Part shown: piece after piece, positions 32,701-45,305 of the stretch
Layout: each line of letters starts with the position of its first letter
Position numbering within the stretch: position 1 is the first letter of the stretch
Source: Cyathus striatus
Taxonomy: Eukaryota; Basidiomycota; Agaricomycetes; Agaricales; Nidulariaceae
Length of the DNA stretch: 64,000 bases
Direction: 5' to 3'
Assembly: GCA_025738555.1 (NCBI GenBank)
Contig: JAOVFP010000008.1
Location: 3,596,001 to 3,660,000 of the forward strand
Translations under genes and position numbers: made by a program
The notes under the pieces: model-generated
What the model saw: only the letters and a program-made list of their open reading frames with translations
Database searches by the model: none
Told to the model about the DNA's origin: nothing

Positions 32701-35016
32701 CAAACGCCTCAGAGGGATTCGTCAGCGTAAACGACCATGCTTCGAGCCGTGTCTCAAGTTCTTGTTATTCGGAGACGAGGACGGACTACCTATGGATTCG
32801 TCCGATGAGGAGGAGAGCGTGGGTGAAGAAGATAAGAGGAAGGAAGATGATACCGTCGCGTTGTTTTTGAGGAACAATAAGAATCTGGGCGAACCGAGGA
32901 CAAGTCTTGGGACATTTGGGCCTGGTGGGGAATTGGTGGTGTTTTGTCGGGCTCCTCTGAGGATTGTGAAGAAGATGTTAAAGATTGCTGAGGAGTCACC
33001 TGCGGCGGAGGAGGGGAAGGAGCAGAGAGAGCCGAATATTGCACAAAGTCAGAAGGAGGACAGTGCGGGCCCGCCGAGACTCTTTCAGTCCCCTGCGCTC
33101 CTTAGTAATGCTGTGAGGAGGTTAGAGCTTGCTGCTACTGATCGTGTCGTCAAGCCTGTCGATGGGTCGAGAAAGTTGGCAGAGGGGGGCAATATTCTGC
33201 GGATTATGACGAATTTGCTTACGGTCCCGCAGAACAAGATAAAACGGGATTCGGAGTCTTCGCGTGCGCTGGGAGAGATGCCGAAGAATTATGCGCTGCT
33301 TCAGATGTTGAGGAGTACGGTGTATGTGACAAATACGACTTTCATTGATGGAGCGGATCGGAAGGTTGCGAGGGATTATGTGTTTGCACACGATGCTGGG
33401 TTGAGGGGCATGTGTGAGTTCAACGCGGGAAAGGCGAGGGAGTATGGGAGGTATGATCATGAGAGGGCTTTCAGGGCTATTGGGTGCTTGTTTTCGCAGA
33501 CCGGGGAGGCGCGGACACCAGGATTTGCGAGTGGACTGCTTGCGAAGCAGGTTGTCATGCAATTGTATGTGGTTTTTCTTTGCTTTTTGGACTGATGTTG
33601 ATGGTTTGCAGGTACACATATTTCGCGAAGAACAAGGATATTCAGATGCTCGGTATGATTGCGACGTTGATCTTGCAGACTGTACATGGACATATGGTGC
33701 ATCTGCAGCATGTGGCTTATCCTCCCACTGACGTGTCCTCTCCGACTCATTTGTCGATTATTACACCCAAGTTGGGGCCGATGGATTACTTTAGCATTGC
33801 GAGGTCTATCAATTATGCTGTTAGTCCTACATCGCCCCCTTGGAATCGAGCGCCTACTTCCCCCATCGCACCTCCTCTAGCCCAGTCTATCTCATCCAAC
33901 TCGTCGCGAGGATCATGGTCTAGCTTGTTCAATACTGGGACAGTACGGCAGTTTGTCAGTGGGATGCAGGATTCTCTGCGCGATGGGCTTACGACGCCAT
34001 CTGAGATTGTTTACACCGGAGGTGGCTCAGAAGGGACTACGCCTATGCCAAGGACTAGTGGGGGGTCTGCGGGAAGCAGTACTCGTGGGCCTGATTCGCC
34101 AAATCCTGCTTCGGCTGCTAAGAGGCGAACGAGGAAAGATTCGACTTTGCAAGCCACTACGCCACCTACCGTATCGAAGTCATGGAACGAGGGGGTTCAG
34201 CCACATACGCGGGCTTCGACCGTGTCGTTTTCGTCTGCGGGGAGTAAGAGGCCTAGTATATTTCGCCTTCAGGAATCAAGTCCGTTCACGCAGGAGAAGG
34301 GGATTGTGTTTGAGGCCCCTGAGCCTCCGGAGATGTGAGTATTTTGATTAAGTTTTGTGCTATGTTTTGAAATGATTCTGAGATTGATTGAACAGAAAAC
34401 CGTTGTTCGATTACGATTTCATCGGACAGCTTAATGCTCATATCTATGTTTATGCGGAAATACTATTTCGGTGGCAGCTTTTCCATAAACGGCTTGAGCT
34501 CTTAAAGTCCGTTCAGCGCATTGAAGAGTTCCCCATTGTCGTTGAGAGGGATAAAGATAGGGAGGAGCCACATACGATTGGTGTGTTGATGTTGTTGGGA
34601 TTTGAAATCTGTCATTGCCACTGACTAGGGCTTTTCTAGGACTTGTGAGGAAATGTACCACTGAGGGCTGTGGGGCTATCATTCTGGACAAGGAGACCTC
34701 TTGCGGGGAATGTCATGCTTCGGCATCGATGGCGAGATGTACGATTTGTAGATTACCTGTGAAAGGTGTGTGGTTTTTTGGCTATGGATTTCTGACATAT
34801 TGGTTTAAATTAATGTCTCTAGGTTTATCGCGCAATTGCTTGAGCTGCTGCCATGTGACGCATATCTCATGCTGGAACAGTTTGGATGTGCCCATTTGTC
34901 CGACTGGATGTGGATGTTTCTGTAGTGGGATGGATGGCAGCTATACACGCCCTTCCACGAGATTAGGGGTTTCTCCGCAGGTGTCTGGATCTTTGGTGCT
35001 TGCTAACGGTGGATAG
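29740..35016 (+). CDS. WDR59: SEA/GATOR2 complex subunit WDR59 (Mtc5-like), 1560 aa
   Basis: Eleven exons: 29740-30423, 30477-30517, 30574-30723, 30820-31213, 31271-31739, 31796-32466, 32519-33564, 33612-34334, 34396-34580, 34640-34765 and 34823-35016; total 4683 nt, all phases consistent. A Ser/His-rich N-terminus (about 230 residues) precedes a WD40 propeller (about 240-605), with blocks such as GLFIIDLDSPLELPRFLPQG, WDVADVQWNPHPARAEYIVS, LDAWIWAWDLR and SLDRTIKAWD. An RWD-like domain follows (about 804-870: TFTFPRGYPNDPTPPD). Near the C-terminus (about 1458-1535) is a Cys/His zinc domain (CTTEGC, CGEC, CTIC, CLSCCHVTHISCW). This is the WDR59/Mtc5 layout. In yeast and animals it acts at the vacuole or lysosome upstream of TORC1. 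The Ser/Gly-rich linkers are long, as is usual in basidiomycetes. Confidence 0.9.
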
Positions 35017-35503
35017 GATGATGTCTGGAGTAGGTCCCTGGCCCCTGTGCGGTTGCTGACGTATCACGCTAGACACATCATGCGGCTGCCCATTGATGGT
35101 TTGGTGTTGTTAGAATCCAAAGCCTTTCGGTTGTTATCACATGCATCGTGCTGCGCTCTCATCACTAACATCACTCGCATTCGTGCGGTATGTCTGCCAC
35201 GTCGTCTTCAAGGTTAGGGCACATACAGAGGGCGACGCTCTCCCTACCCATGGTTCTCCCATTATTTTCGCTTGCCATGGCTTCCTGTAGGGTAGAATGG
35301 GAGCAGAGTGCGGGTATATATTTGACAGATCATCTTTAGCCGTATATAGTATCTGCTTCACATTGATTACAGTAGTGTACGTTGAGAATTTACTGTTTTT
35401 CAAAGCTCGATTCTTTTTGTCGCCACCGTCGTCGTTGTCGTTCTCTGGGAATGATAACGGAGCCTTGTATTCTACATAAAGTGCTAGAACAGAAAACAAC
35501 AGC
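35017..35503. other. Intergenic WDR59-PSD1
   Basis: Contains the 3' end of WDR59 and the promoter of the next gene. No other feature seen. Confidence 0.5.
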
Positions 35504-37602
35504 ATGGCACACAAATTAGCGGCTCGTGTGATAATAAATCACCAGCCAGCTCTATCAGGAACTCGGCCAACGTACGTCTTTACACCACACACCACATCCC
35601 TTCTTCCTCTCTTTTAGACTCGCCCTCTCCTTCATTTCATGCCCTCCTTCTAAGTTATAACGACTTCTCATGTTATTCTCTAGAAAGACCATCCTCACAA
35701 AGGGGAAAAAACCGCTCTATGCTGCGTCAAAAGTCATCAACGCCTCCTGTGGCTCTGCCTCCTCGGTTTTTGCACGATGCTGGGTACATAGCACCAACAA
35801 AACCTCGTCGTTCCTTCGAACCGTGAAGAATACTGGCCTTAGAAGATATTCCTCGAAGGCTGGTGAAGGGTCTACAGGGGGTGGTGGCCCGGGTTTTCCC
35901 TCGGGGTCAGGTGGATTGCCATTTTATAGTATGTCGACTTCGGTGCCTTTCTTTTTACTCGTTTTTAACTGAAGGCATTTATTTATAGGAAAGCTCGTGA
36001 ATGCGTGGACTGAAACCCCTGTGAAGTGGTACCCTCTACCCCTGGCTGTTGGTGCTTTGTTGCTCGTTGCGATACAGTACCGCAAAAAGACAAGGCTCGC
36101 AAAGGAAGTTGGTGTTGATGAAGAGGGCAGGGAAATTATTAAACTTAAAGGTCCATGGCATGTTAGTACCTCTATTCTTTCGACGTTGAGCGATGTCTGA
36201 TTTTCCACAAGGTACACGTCCTCGGTGCTCTTCCACTGCGCAATCTGTCACGGTTATGGGGCTACGTCAACTCTGTCGAATTACCCATCTGGTTTAGGCC
36301 CTATGGTTTCCGATTCTACGCGTACATGTTTGGCTGCAACCTCGACGAAATTGAGCCATCCAATCTAAGAGAATACCCAAGCATGGGCGATTTCTTCTAC
36401 CGCAAGCTGAAACCTGGTGTGCGGCCGGTGGCGGATGCCGTACTGGTACGTTCCTACATTCTTCTTCCGCATTACGTTTCTTATAAAATTTACTAGGTGA
36501 GCCCTGCAGATGGCACGATATTACATTTTGGTACAGTCGAAGGGCTACGCGTAGAGCAGGTGAAAGGGATATCATATTCACTTGATGCATTGCTCGGTGT
36601 TGAGCGGCCCGGAAGCCCAACTTCCGTAGTAGAGCACAATCGTGAGATGTCCGTCGTGGATGATCAGGAATTCGCAGATATCAATGGAATTGAGTATACC
36701 TTGGAACAGCTTATTGGCGGAACTTCAACGCCTACTACCAACGGAAGTCAGACACCTACCGACGTCAAGGACCCTATTGCTACTGCTGGCGCCCCCAAGA
36801 AATTCGGAGAAAGGATTGATGCTTCTGTGGAATCTGACCGCACCACAAAGGATAAGATTGAACACGATGCAAGTGTTGCATACGAAATGGGTATCTCGCC
36901 TGCCATTGAGAGAAGGAACAGTTTAAATGGGAAGATCATCAGGCCGGGGAACTCGCTCTACTTCACTGTGATCTATCTCGCTCCTGGCGATTATCACCGT
37001 TTCCATAGCCCCACCGCGTGGGTCGTCGAGAAGAGGCGACACTTCTTCGGTGTGTAATCTGATTTTTCTTTTGTCTTAAAGTGGGCTAAATGCAGGGATC
37101 ACTAGGTGAACTCTTTTCCGTTTCTCCATGGATGGCGAAAAGATTGGAGAACTTGTTCGTGCTCAATGAGCGCGTGGCATTGTTGGGACGTTGGAAACAC
37201 GGCTTCTTCGGGATGGTTCCCGTCGGAGCAACCAATGTCGGTAGCATCAAGATCAACTTTGATACCGTACGTACCTGCTTTTCTTATCAATTTCTTCGCT
37301 TTTCTTTATCTCCCCATCTGACCGCCCGTTTCGTTTCATCTCGTCTTCTAGGCACTGCGCACAAATGTCCGGGGAAGACACCCTCCTCCTGGGACGTATA
37401 CCGAAGCGGTATACTCCGCTGCGTCACCGCTTCTTCGAGGGCAACCACTTACGCCTGCTGAGGAAATGGGTGGCTTTGTTTAGGAAGCACGATCGTGCTT
37501 GTGTTCGAAGCCCCTAGTGACTTCGAGTTTAATGTACGCCCTGGGCAGAAGGTCAAGGTTGGCCAGGCCCTTGGTGACGTTGAGAAGGCGAAGGAGGATT
37601 AG
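35504..37602 (+). CDS. PSD1: Mitochondrial phosphatidylserine decarboxylase, frameshifted at LGST
   Basis: Exons 35504-35571, 35684-35928, 35989-36161, 36212-36445, 36497-37051, 37096-37266 and 37352-37602. The enzyme turns phosphatidylserine into phosphatidylethanolamine in the inner mitochondrial membrane and makes its pyruvoyl group by self-cleavage at LGST. Seen here: a basic N-terminus, one helix ([18 protein letters not shown]), [20 protein letters not shown], the catalytic-Asp block SPADG, a basidiomycete-type insert, the catalytic-His block YHRFHSP, and [10 protein letters not shown]. Exon 7 encodes EEMGGFV and then hits TAG at 37481-37483. One base over, the frame continues [20 protein letters not shown] to a stop at 37600-37602. 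The exon total is 1697 nt, one short of a multiple of three, which points to one missing T in a GTTT(T)A run. Sequencing error or a null allele. Confidence 0.9.
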
Positions 37603-38527
37603 GCACTGCTACGGTGACTCATGTTCGGACATGAGGATCCATTGCTGTGTCTCGTCCTGCTTCGTGCCCTGCTAGTTTTGGCCACGAGGTGTCCTTTTAG
37701 GGATCGTAATGACGACGCAGGAAGGAGACGGTTGAATGTCGGACAGGTTGGAAATTCTCGGACCTGGTTATGCATATTACGACCTCCATGGTGTGTGGAA
37801 GATAGGAAAAGGATTAGTATTTAAGTATTCCCTCTTAGCTTTGGAGTCAATTGCTGTCCTCCTTCCTCAGGGAGACATGCTTCTAACTTACTTTACATTG
37901 TATATATTTTTCATAATTCTGGCAAATCCAGCACAGCTCAACCTGTGTGAGTTTGGTTCATTTTTTGTGGTTTCTACAATGTTTGAGGTTTAAGGTCATA
38001 CATAGATTCCCGGATCACCTTTGATGGTATATTGGGTGATTATGGTTACTTATACGGTTCTGCCGCTGCTGGCGGCCGTGCTATAATATCTAGGATGTCA
38101 ACATCATGGCAATATACATATGTCTGATGAAATATGATTGTGGATGGGTATGGCTCGCGGATCGCAGAAGACCCTTGAGTAGCGTCCAACACGAAAGTTG
38201 AAGGCTCCACTTGATACACCTGATAGAGTTTGTCATCGAACACTTACGGGCCAGAAGGGACCTGGTAACTCCTGGCAGTGGGCCATTGTCGATGAAAAAC
38301 GCGGAAGCGCCCACGAACACCGTCCGACGCTAATTCGGGGTAAGCGGCCAGGATCAGAGAATTCGCGCACCGGTATTTTCAAATCTCTTCAGTCAAGAAC
38401 ATGTTAATCCTATGTCTTCAGCGTTTCATTGATGATTTCATATGCTCAGGAACAACAACAATATCTAACATGGTGGGCGCTGGACGCGAAATTATTATAC
38501 CATTTCTTTTCTTCTCCAGTCACCACT
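37603..38527. other. Intergenic PSD1-gtaA copy 1
   Basis: No gene that I can support. Short frames here have no motif. The first part is probably the PSD1 3' UTR. Confidence 0.5.
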
Positions 38528-41500
38528 ATGCTGGCTTCCGTTGCGAGTAGGATAGCCATGCTCATTCTTTATTTTCTCGTGATGCTGGTGGCAAGTCAGT
38601 CTTACACGGTGTCGACACCTGAAGTACCACTTGCCGTTCGGTCTCCTTATTTTAGTACCTGGGTTACCGTATTTAATGGCACTACTCCTACCGGCTGGCC
38701 TACACATTGGGGTGGTCATGTAAGTGTGGCTCTGAGTTATGTGTATTCTTCTGATAAGTGTTTAAGGTTATAGGATGGTCAGGTTGGGTTAGAGTGGATG
38801 GCACAGCTTATATGTGGATGGGCGCAGGCTTTAACCCGAAAGCCAACACGACTGCAAGTTATATTACACCTACTCGCAGCATCTTTACCTTTGAAGCTGG
38901 AAAATTTGCTTTTAATGCCACCTTTTTGAGCCCTATTGAGGTATGTTTTTTAAATGCAGGATGTCGACTTTGCTGATGGTTTACTGTTAGCCCTCGAATC
39001 TTGTACGACAGTCACTCCCTTTTGCATATTTATACATCGATGCCTGGTTGCTAGATGGCCAATCTCACTTAGTACAGTTCTACTCGGACATGACTGGCGG
39101 TAAGGACTTTAGATTTACTACAAGGACATAGAGAGCTCACTATGCTTTCGAATGGCTCACAAGCACTATTACCAACCCCGTTCGATGGAATACTACAGAG
39201 GTCGATGATATTTTGTATCATCAAATGCGCCGCTCTTCGCTTTTGTCTATGGTAGAGAACAAGGACATGGCTGAGGATGGGACATTATATTTCGCGATGG
39301 ACAAGGCATGTTCATTTTTACTCAAAACTTAATAGCATTCTGATACTCGGTTTCCGCCACTCTCCAGCGTTCTGACATGACCTGGCAAACCGGAAGTGCT
39401 GACACAGTAGATGGACTCCGTGCGCGCTTTAAAGACGGAAAAACACTTTTAAATACTGCGGACAATAACTTCAGAGCAATTTCAGAGTAAGAGCTTATTT
39501 CGTCTCGTCTGTGCAGTGAGTATTCACGTATAAGTGAAGTGACTGGCCGGTGCTTGGGATGCGAGTAGACCTTGGAGATATCACGAGGACGGAATCTCCT
39601 GTGGTCTGGGCAATCGGTTTAATAAGAGAGCCTGTCATCCAGTTCACCAAGAACGGTACCATTGAGAGCCGTAGCTCGTACTTCTGGACTGCATACAGCA
39701 GTATTAGCGATGTTGTAAGTGACCTTTTCTGCACCATCTTCCGGGTAGAAGCTCATAGCTATATGTAGATCAAAGATGTTATTGGAGATTCCTCTGCTGC
39801 AAGAAACCGTGCAATTGCATTTGACAGCCAAGTCATGGCTGCCGGTGAAGCAATTTCACCCAAGTACCGTGATTTGCTGTCGGTATCCCTGAGGCAAACA
39901 ATGGCTAGCATGGATATTTGTTCTGAGACAACATGATGGCTCCTTGGATGTTTCGAATGTTAAAACCTTCATGAAGGACATTGGCATGTCAGCGTACGTT
40001 AATCTGCTTGATCTTCGCTCTTATCTCGCATGCTAACTTAGTACAGACGTGTTAATCCGGTGGAGACGATGTATGCAGCTCTCCCTGCTATTCTCTATGT
40101 TAATGCAACTCTTGCTGGTCCACTCCTGGAGCCATTGCTTGAATATCAGAGTTCCTCTGAGTATACGAATGCATATGCAGCTCCAGACCTCGGTGAGCCC
40201 TTTAGTTCATCTTACTCTAGTACCCCGAAGTTCTCATACTAATTTATACCAGGTACAACCTATCCCGATGTAAAGGGCAATAGCAGCAATACGCAAACCT
40301 TGGCCATAGAAAGTAAGGGAATCACATTCTACTATGGTGACAAGGCTGACATTTGAATCTAGGTTGTGGCAACATGCTTATTATGACATTAGCGCATGCT
40401 ATGAAGAGTGGAGACGGCTCACTGATTTTGAAGTATGTAAGTCGAAGTGTTGTGTGGGATGGGGTGCGACTGACCTCGTGCAATATCTGCAGTACGACCT
40501 GCTAAAAGGGTGGGCAGATTATCTCGACAAGAACACCTTGCATACAAGCGGATAGTAAGTTCATGGCTACAATCACACAGTTTCACGGTTACTGATTACG
40601 TGAAATAGCGCGAGCAGTGACGGACAAGCCGCGCCAAACCTCTCAAATCTGGCTTTGAAAGGGATTGTTGGTATTTATGCGATGGGCAAAATTAATGAGG
40701 CATTAGAGACAATTGGAAAGGAGGCAAACGATACAGCTTACTATAAGGTGGGTTGCAACTTCCATACCAACTTTTGTGACACTGAACGTCTCAGGCTCAA
40801 GCGGAAAGGTATGCGAAAGAATGGGAATCTTCAGCTATATCTTCAGGTCATGTCACCACTGCCTACGGAGAAACGTCGTCTTGGGGATTAGTCTATAATC
40901 TTTACGCTGCTCGACTTTTGGGCGCCGATATTATCAGCAATCAGGTACATCTTCACGTGGACTCATGGAGCCGGTAATAACTCTGCGTTAAGACTTATAC
41001 GGGACAATCCGAGTTCTATTCCTCGCAAGTAGTTTCAGGTGATTGTTTGCTGGTCAGGGGATACATAGTTTATGTGCTAATCATGGGATTAGCATCGAAA
41101 TTCGGATTTGCGTATGATTCTAGCGATAGTGGCAAAGTCAAGTCACGTAAGTTTCCACAACTACTCTGTCGTTGCAGTTATTTGACTCTTAGAAAATAAA
41201 TAGATTGGACAATGTTCACAGCTGCTGCCGCCCCGGATGAGTTGACTAGGAATACTTTAATTTCTCAGGTACACGAACGCGCATTTATGAATGGTAGTGC
41301 CGTTCCCTTCCCAACCGTGTATAACTCTGCCAGCGGGGAAGCATATTCCCAAGGCGGGGTCGCAAGGTAGTGCTATTTCCTATCAACCCGACGATCCTTG
41401 TGCTGAATATAGACCTTATTCCTGCACAAGGAGCTATGTTTGCGTCGCTAGCACTTGAGTAAGTCGCACCTTTACATATGCATTGTGCATATCGGACTGA

Positions 41501-42195
41501 TCTATATTTTCAGTGTTCCCAATCAATTGATCACTGGCTTCTCCGATGCTTCCGGTGTTAAGGGATCGTCGTCGTCCAACTCGAATGTCGGGGCTATAGT
41601 AGGTGGAGTTGTCGGTGGCATCTCTGCCCTCGTCGCACTTGGTCTGGTTATCTTCTTCTGGTGCGAACGAAAAAATAGTAAAATCACACTCGATGGACCT
41701 CCAATGATGACTGTTAAAATTGGGACCAAAAGAGCTTCTAGGCCTGTCCTAGATGACGTTAGAAGTGTCGTCGTTGAGCCGTTCCTACCTACAGAACATG
41801 ATAACAGCAGCACCATCCTTCCTGGCCCATCACAAGGAACCGCGATGACGAAGGACAGAAAGGGACACGGCTTCACGCATCTAACTGCACAAGGATCTGT
41901 AACTGCGTTTTCGCCACCTCAGTCAAGCTATGGTGGTTCAGATTTGTCACAACCCAGTGGTAGCTCAGACCTTCGCAACGAAGTGGAACTATTGCGGCGC
42001 GAAATGGCCGAGATACGTGAGGCACGCATCCAAGACATAGAGCCTCCTCCACTATATGATTTCGAAAGTGCCGATCCTACACCTCTGGCATCTAGCTCCT
42101 CGGTTACAGAGGAAACCTCACGGCAGGGGCAGCTGCAGATACAACCTGCAGCGAGTAGCTCTGCTTCCCCGTTGGATAGGAAACAGCCACGGTGA
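38528..42195 (+). pseudogene. gtaA: GtaA-type glutaminase copy 1, several lesions
   Basis: The exon layout is the same as the intact copy at 45306. A signal-like N-terminus (MLILYFLVMLVASQS) is followed by GWSGWVRVDGTAYMW, MTWQTGSAD, DDWPVLGMRVDLGDI, SYFWTAYSSI, NPVETMYAALPAILYVNA, CGNMLIMTLAHAMKSGDGS, LSNLALKGIVGIYAMGKI, a transmembrane segment and a tail ending EPPPLYDF. This is the DUF4965/DUF5127/DUF1793 arrangement of fungal GtaA. Lesions: the acceptor of intron 3 reads TTTCG in place of AG at 39149-39150; there is a frameshift at about 39913-39930 after MASMDI, with exon 7 at 225 nt where 224 or 227 is needed; and exon 17 (near 41385-41400) is off by one base. Intron 4 has a GC donor (39306). 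Pseudogene, or an active gene spoiled by sequence errors in T runs. Confidence 0.7.
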
Positions 42196-42511
42196 TCATC
42201 TAGCAAGATTTCTCTTTCTATTCTTGTATGTATGAAGCTTTGCGGACAAATTATTTTCAAGTAATCCAATTATCTAGTACGCTATGCATAAATTTGTTAT
42301 CAATTGGTTGCTTCGTCTCTGGGAAGTGCTGCCATGTCTACGTCGGATGGGCTCGAAAGATGATTCTTTATTCTACGGGCCGAACTCTTTTTATCTCATG
42401 AAGCCCGAAGGACTAAACTTGAATTTGTTTTTAGGAAGCTGATCGGCGATACGTAGGTGTCCCGAAGTAAGCAACAAGAGGTATCAATGGGGACATCATA
42501 AATATCAGCCT

Positions 42512-43523
42512 CATAATTATAGGACCCCTGATAATCCTAGGGGAACTTAGATGCCAATCCGGACAAAAATTGGGGCCGCAGGCCCCGAACTTAGAACGCA
42601 ATCCGGACAATTTTAGCCTCTGAGACCGTTGAACTTGGATAATTTTACCGGACAAAAATGATCAATTTTTTGGGAGTTAGATTTTTGTCCGGACATATAT
42701 CCCAGTGGTTGGGATGAACTGTAAGTTGAAATGTCAGTACATGTCAGTAGTGACAGTGAAGTTCAATGTTCGAATCTTGATGCTGCGGATTGTTTTTGAG
42801 ATTTCGAATTCATAACTGCTAAGATTGATCACATAAAACTGTACCAGAAGATGTTTGTTATGATGATGGAAAGCGAGTTCAAGTGACCCACCTTCCCCCG
42901 CTTTCGACATATCATATTTCTGTCACTCTTTTTGACAAATACATTGAGCTCGAGCTCAGTGCGAAGTCGACCACCAAACATGGCTACCATGAATGCAGGA
43001 CGGAGGACTATTATTCTTGACGAGACAATCTACTCACGGTGTTTTGTGAATCTGAGTGGATTGGCAATGGTCGTGGAAAAGTGTTTCCAGCTAATGATAC
43101 TGGAATACATCAACAATGACAGACATTCCATAATTTTTCAAATCTCAAACAACATGTCTAATTGCAACCTCAAAGCTTTCATTGCGAGGGAAGGAAAAGA
43201 CAGTTGATTTTAAAGACAACAAAATATATTTTGAAGACAACATCTATATATACAGCATTGAAACCATAGATTTATATACTTATTTAGCATCAACGACCAT
43301 ATTCTGACCTCGAAAAGCACATTTCTGCGATATTTAAAGAGAAAAAACGCAAAAACGCAAATTTTGAACTTAGAACGCTAAATCCGGATAAAATTTGACA
43401 TTTGAGACGAACCTAGATCCATTCCGGACATTTTTTCGAAAATAGGCCAAAAATCTGTCCGGACAAACATCCGCTCTTCAGGATCTAAGTTCCTTTAGGA
43501 TAATCAGGGGTCCTATAATTATG
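42512..43523. mobile_element. Non-autonomous TIR element, about 1.0 kb
   Basis: The ends are inverted repeats of about 43 bp, roughly 93% identical: 42512-42555 (beginning CATAATTATAGGACCCCT) and the reverse complement of 43481-43523. Inside each end is a direct subterminal repeat (42587-42695 and 43366-43465) sharing GAACTTAGAACGC, TCCGGA and a final TTGTCCGGACA-type block. A GGGGCC-GCA-GGCCCC hairpin lies at 42572-42586. The outer ATAATTAT is palindromic, so it could be part of the TIR or an 8-bp target duplication. No transposase is present; the only frame (42932-43207, 91 codons, TTG start) matches nothing I know. It sits between the two gtaA copies. Confidence 0.7.
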
Positions 43524-45305
43524 CAGAAAGTATTAATATCGGGATGGGAGTGGAGAATCATGGAGCAATAGAACGTGGCATATAGATTTACTGTCGGCGC
43601 GTTGGCAAGACCACCCTCTCCAGGTACAGAACGCCGGCCTTGGGATAAAAATGGCAGTCTGACTCTGAATCTCTGATAATTACAGTGCAAGTCCGATAAG
43701 TACTCAGCTGATTCTAGATTGTAAGTCTCGATGAGTAAAATGAATAGAGAGTGTAGTACAGCGATCAGTGATTTCGATTATTGATCACCTTTTGCTCCTC
43801 ACCACAACAATATCTCTGGGATCAGCTTGCCTATACAGCTAGCATATCTAGGTCTAAAGTCACACTGGTATTACTAACATTACCCCATGTGACTCAAGTC
43901 ATGTAGCCAGACTCACACCATCATCCGATCACCAGCAGACGGTATATCATAGACGATACTTTGATAATCATTGATAGCAAGCGGAATTCCAACAACAACC
44001 AGGCAACAACTGAGGTCAATGAAGCTGACATGTTACCAAGTAGGAGAGTACGTAGGAGAGCTGAGTGTTATTAGAAAAAAGCGCCAACATTGAGCGCTGA
44101 GCTTCAAACAAGTTTCGAACGAAAGAGAACGAGATGGTAAGAAAAAGTTAAAAATAACTGTGTGACTTTCTATAACCTCTGGAAAGCCTTTCAGATTCAG
44201 ATTTTGCTCTCAGACGCGCTTGCCGACGTTAGCCGATATTTCCCTGATGCTTAAGCAAGACCCCGGAAAATATTTCACTCTCCGAAGCCTTTCAGATGCA
44301 GTCTGAAAGCAAAGTCTGGAAGGCTGCCCCTCTTCCAGTTCCAGACACTACTAGTTTTAAACACATTTTTGTGATCAATCACCATCTATGGTATTCCGCA
44401 TCACTCGCTAAGTGTCGGTGTACTTAAATATGAAAGTCTGTCTCGCTAATGGTGTCCCTAAGTCTCCAGAAGTTCGATGAATCTGTAACCATAGCTGAGG
44501 TAAGCTATAGGGTTCCAGCTCCGACTGGCACTCTTCTGAGATCTGAAAACGTTCCAGTCACCCACTGATCCACGTTTCAAAATCGTTGTTAGAGACCCTC
44601 CGACGTCACGATCATGATGTTCCAGGATGCTCCGTCTCCCGCAACGATCTCTTCCCAGTGTCTCATTCAGGTTTCTTTTTCACCGCTTATACTTCATTAT
44701 ATATGGTCAAAATTATACAAAAATCTCTTGAAATTGACTGGAAATCATTCCACCCGGGACCACAGCGTGCAGACAGCAGACAGCAGACAGCACTGGCAGA
44801 GTGCGCCATACTAGGCCTTCGGACTCGAAGTATACTCTATATGGACATCGGAGGATCACCGTTGCAATCAATTACAACCATCTTCTTTGATGTCTTGCTG
44901 ATGATAATCACAACTCCCAACTAAACATTGTGTCCGAGAATATACTCGAGGTATGAAAAACAGTGAGAACCTTGTATTTCGTATCAAAAGTTGGTGCTCA
45001 CAGGTGCTCACCTATACTTACTGATCCAGCCAAGGAAGTTAACGACAGCATAATGAATTAATATAGCTCCGAAGTGCTATTGGCGTAGACCAAGCAATCA
45101 AGGAACACGTTCGGGTTTCACGTCTCCTGTTGACATCTTGAGAATTGGCGCTCATTCGCGCAATGAGAATCAATGGAGAAGGCCATAGAGGATTGGAGCA
45201 AGGAACTGATCAGGGCCGCATAGGAAAATACCTCAGCACTGTATACCGTAATCCTCGTTTCTTTTGTTCAACCACCATCGCACGGCTTTTCGGGTTCCGA
45301 GCGCT
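43524..45305. other. No gene seen between TIR element and gtaA copy 2
   Basis: Only short frames without motifs. The sequence upstream of 45306 would hold the gtaA copy 2 promoter. Positions about 44180-44320 show two copies of a GAAAGCCTTTCAGAT-type phrase (near 44180 and 44285). Confidence 0.45.

Noticed and set aside
42730..42790. tRNA gene (GTTCGAATC T-arm-like)
   Set aside because: No acceptor stem, D-arm or anticodon arm can be built around it.
42932..43207. Transposase inside the TIR element
   Set aside because: 91 codons from a TTG, with no DDE/DDD or zinc motif.
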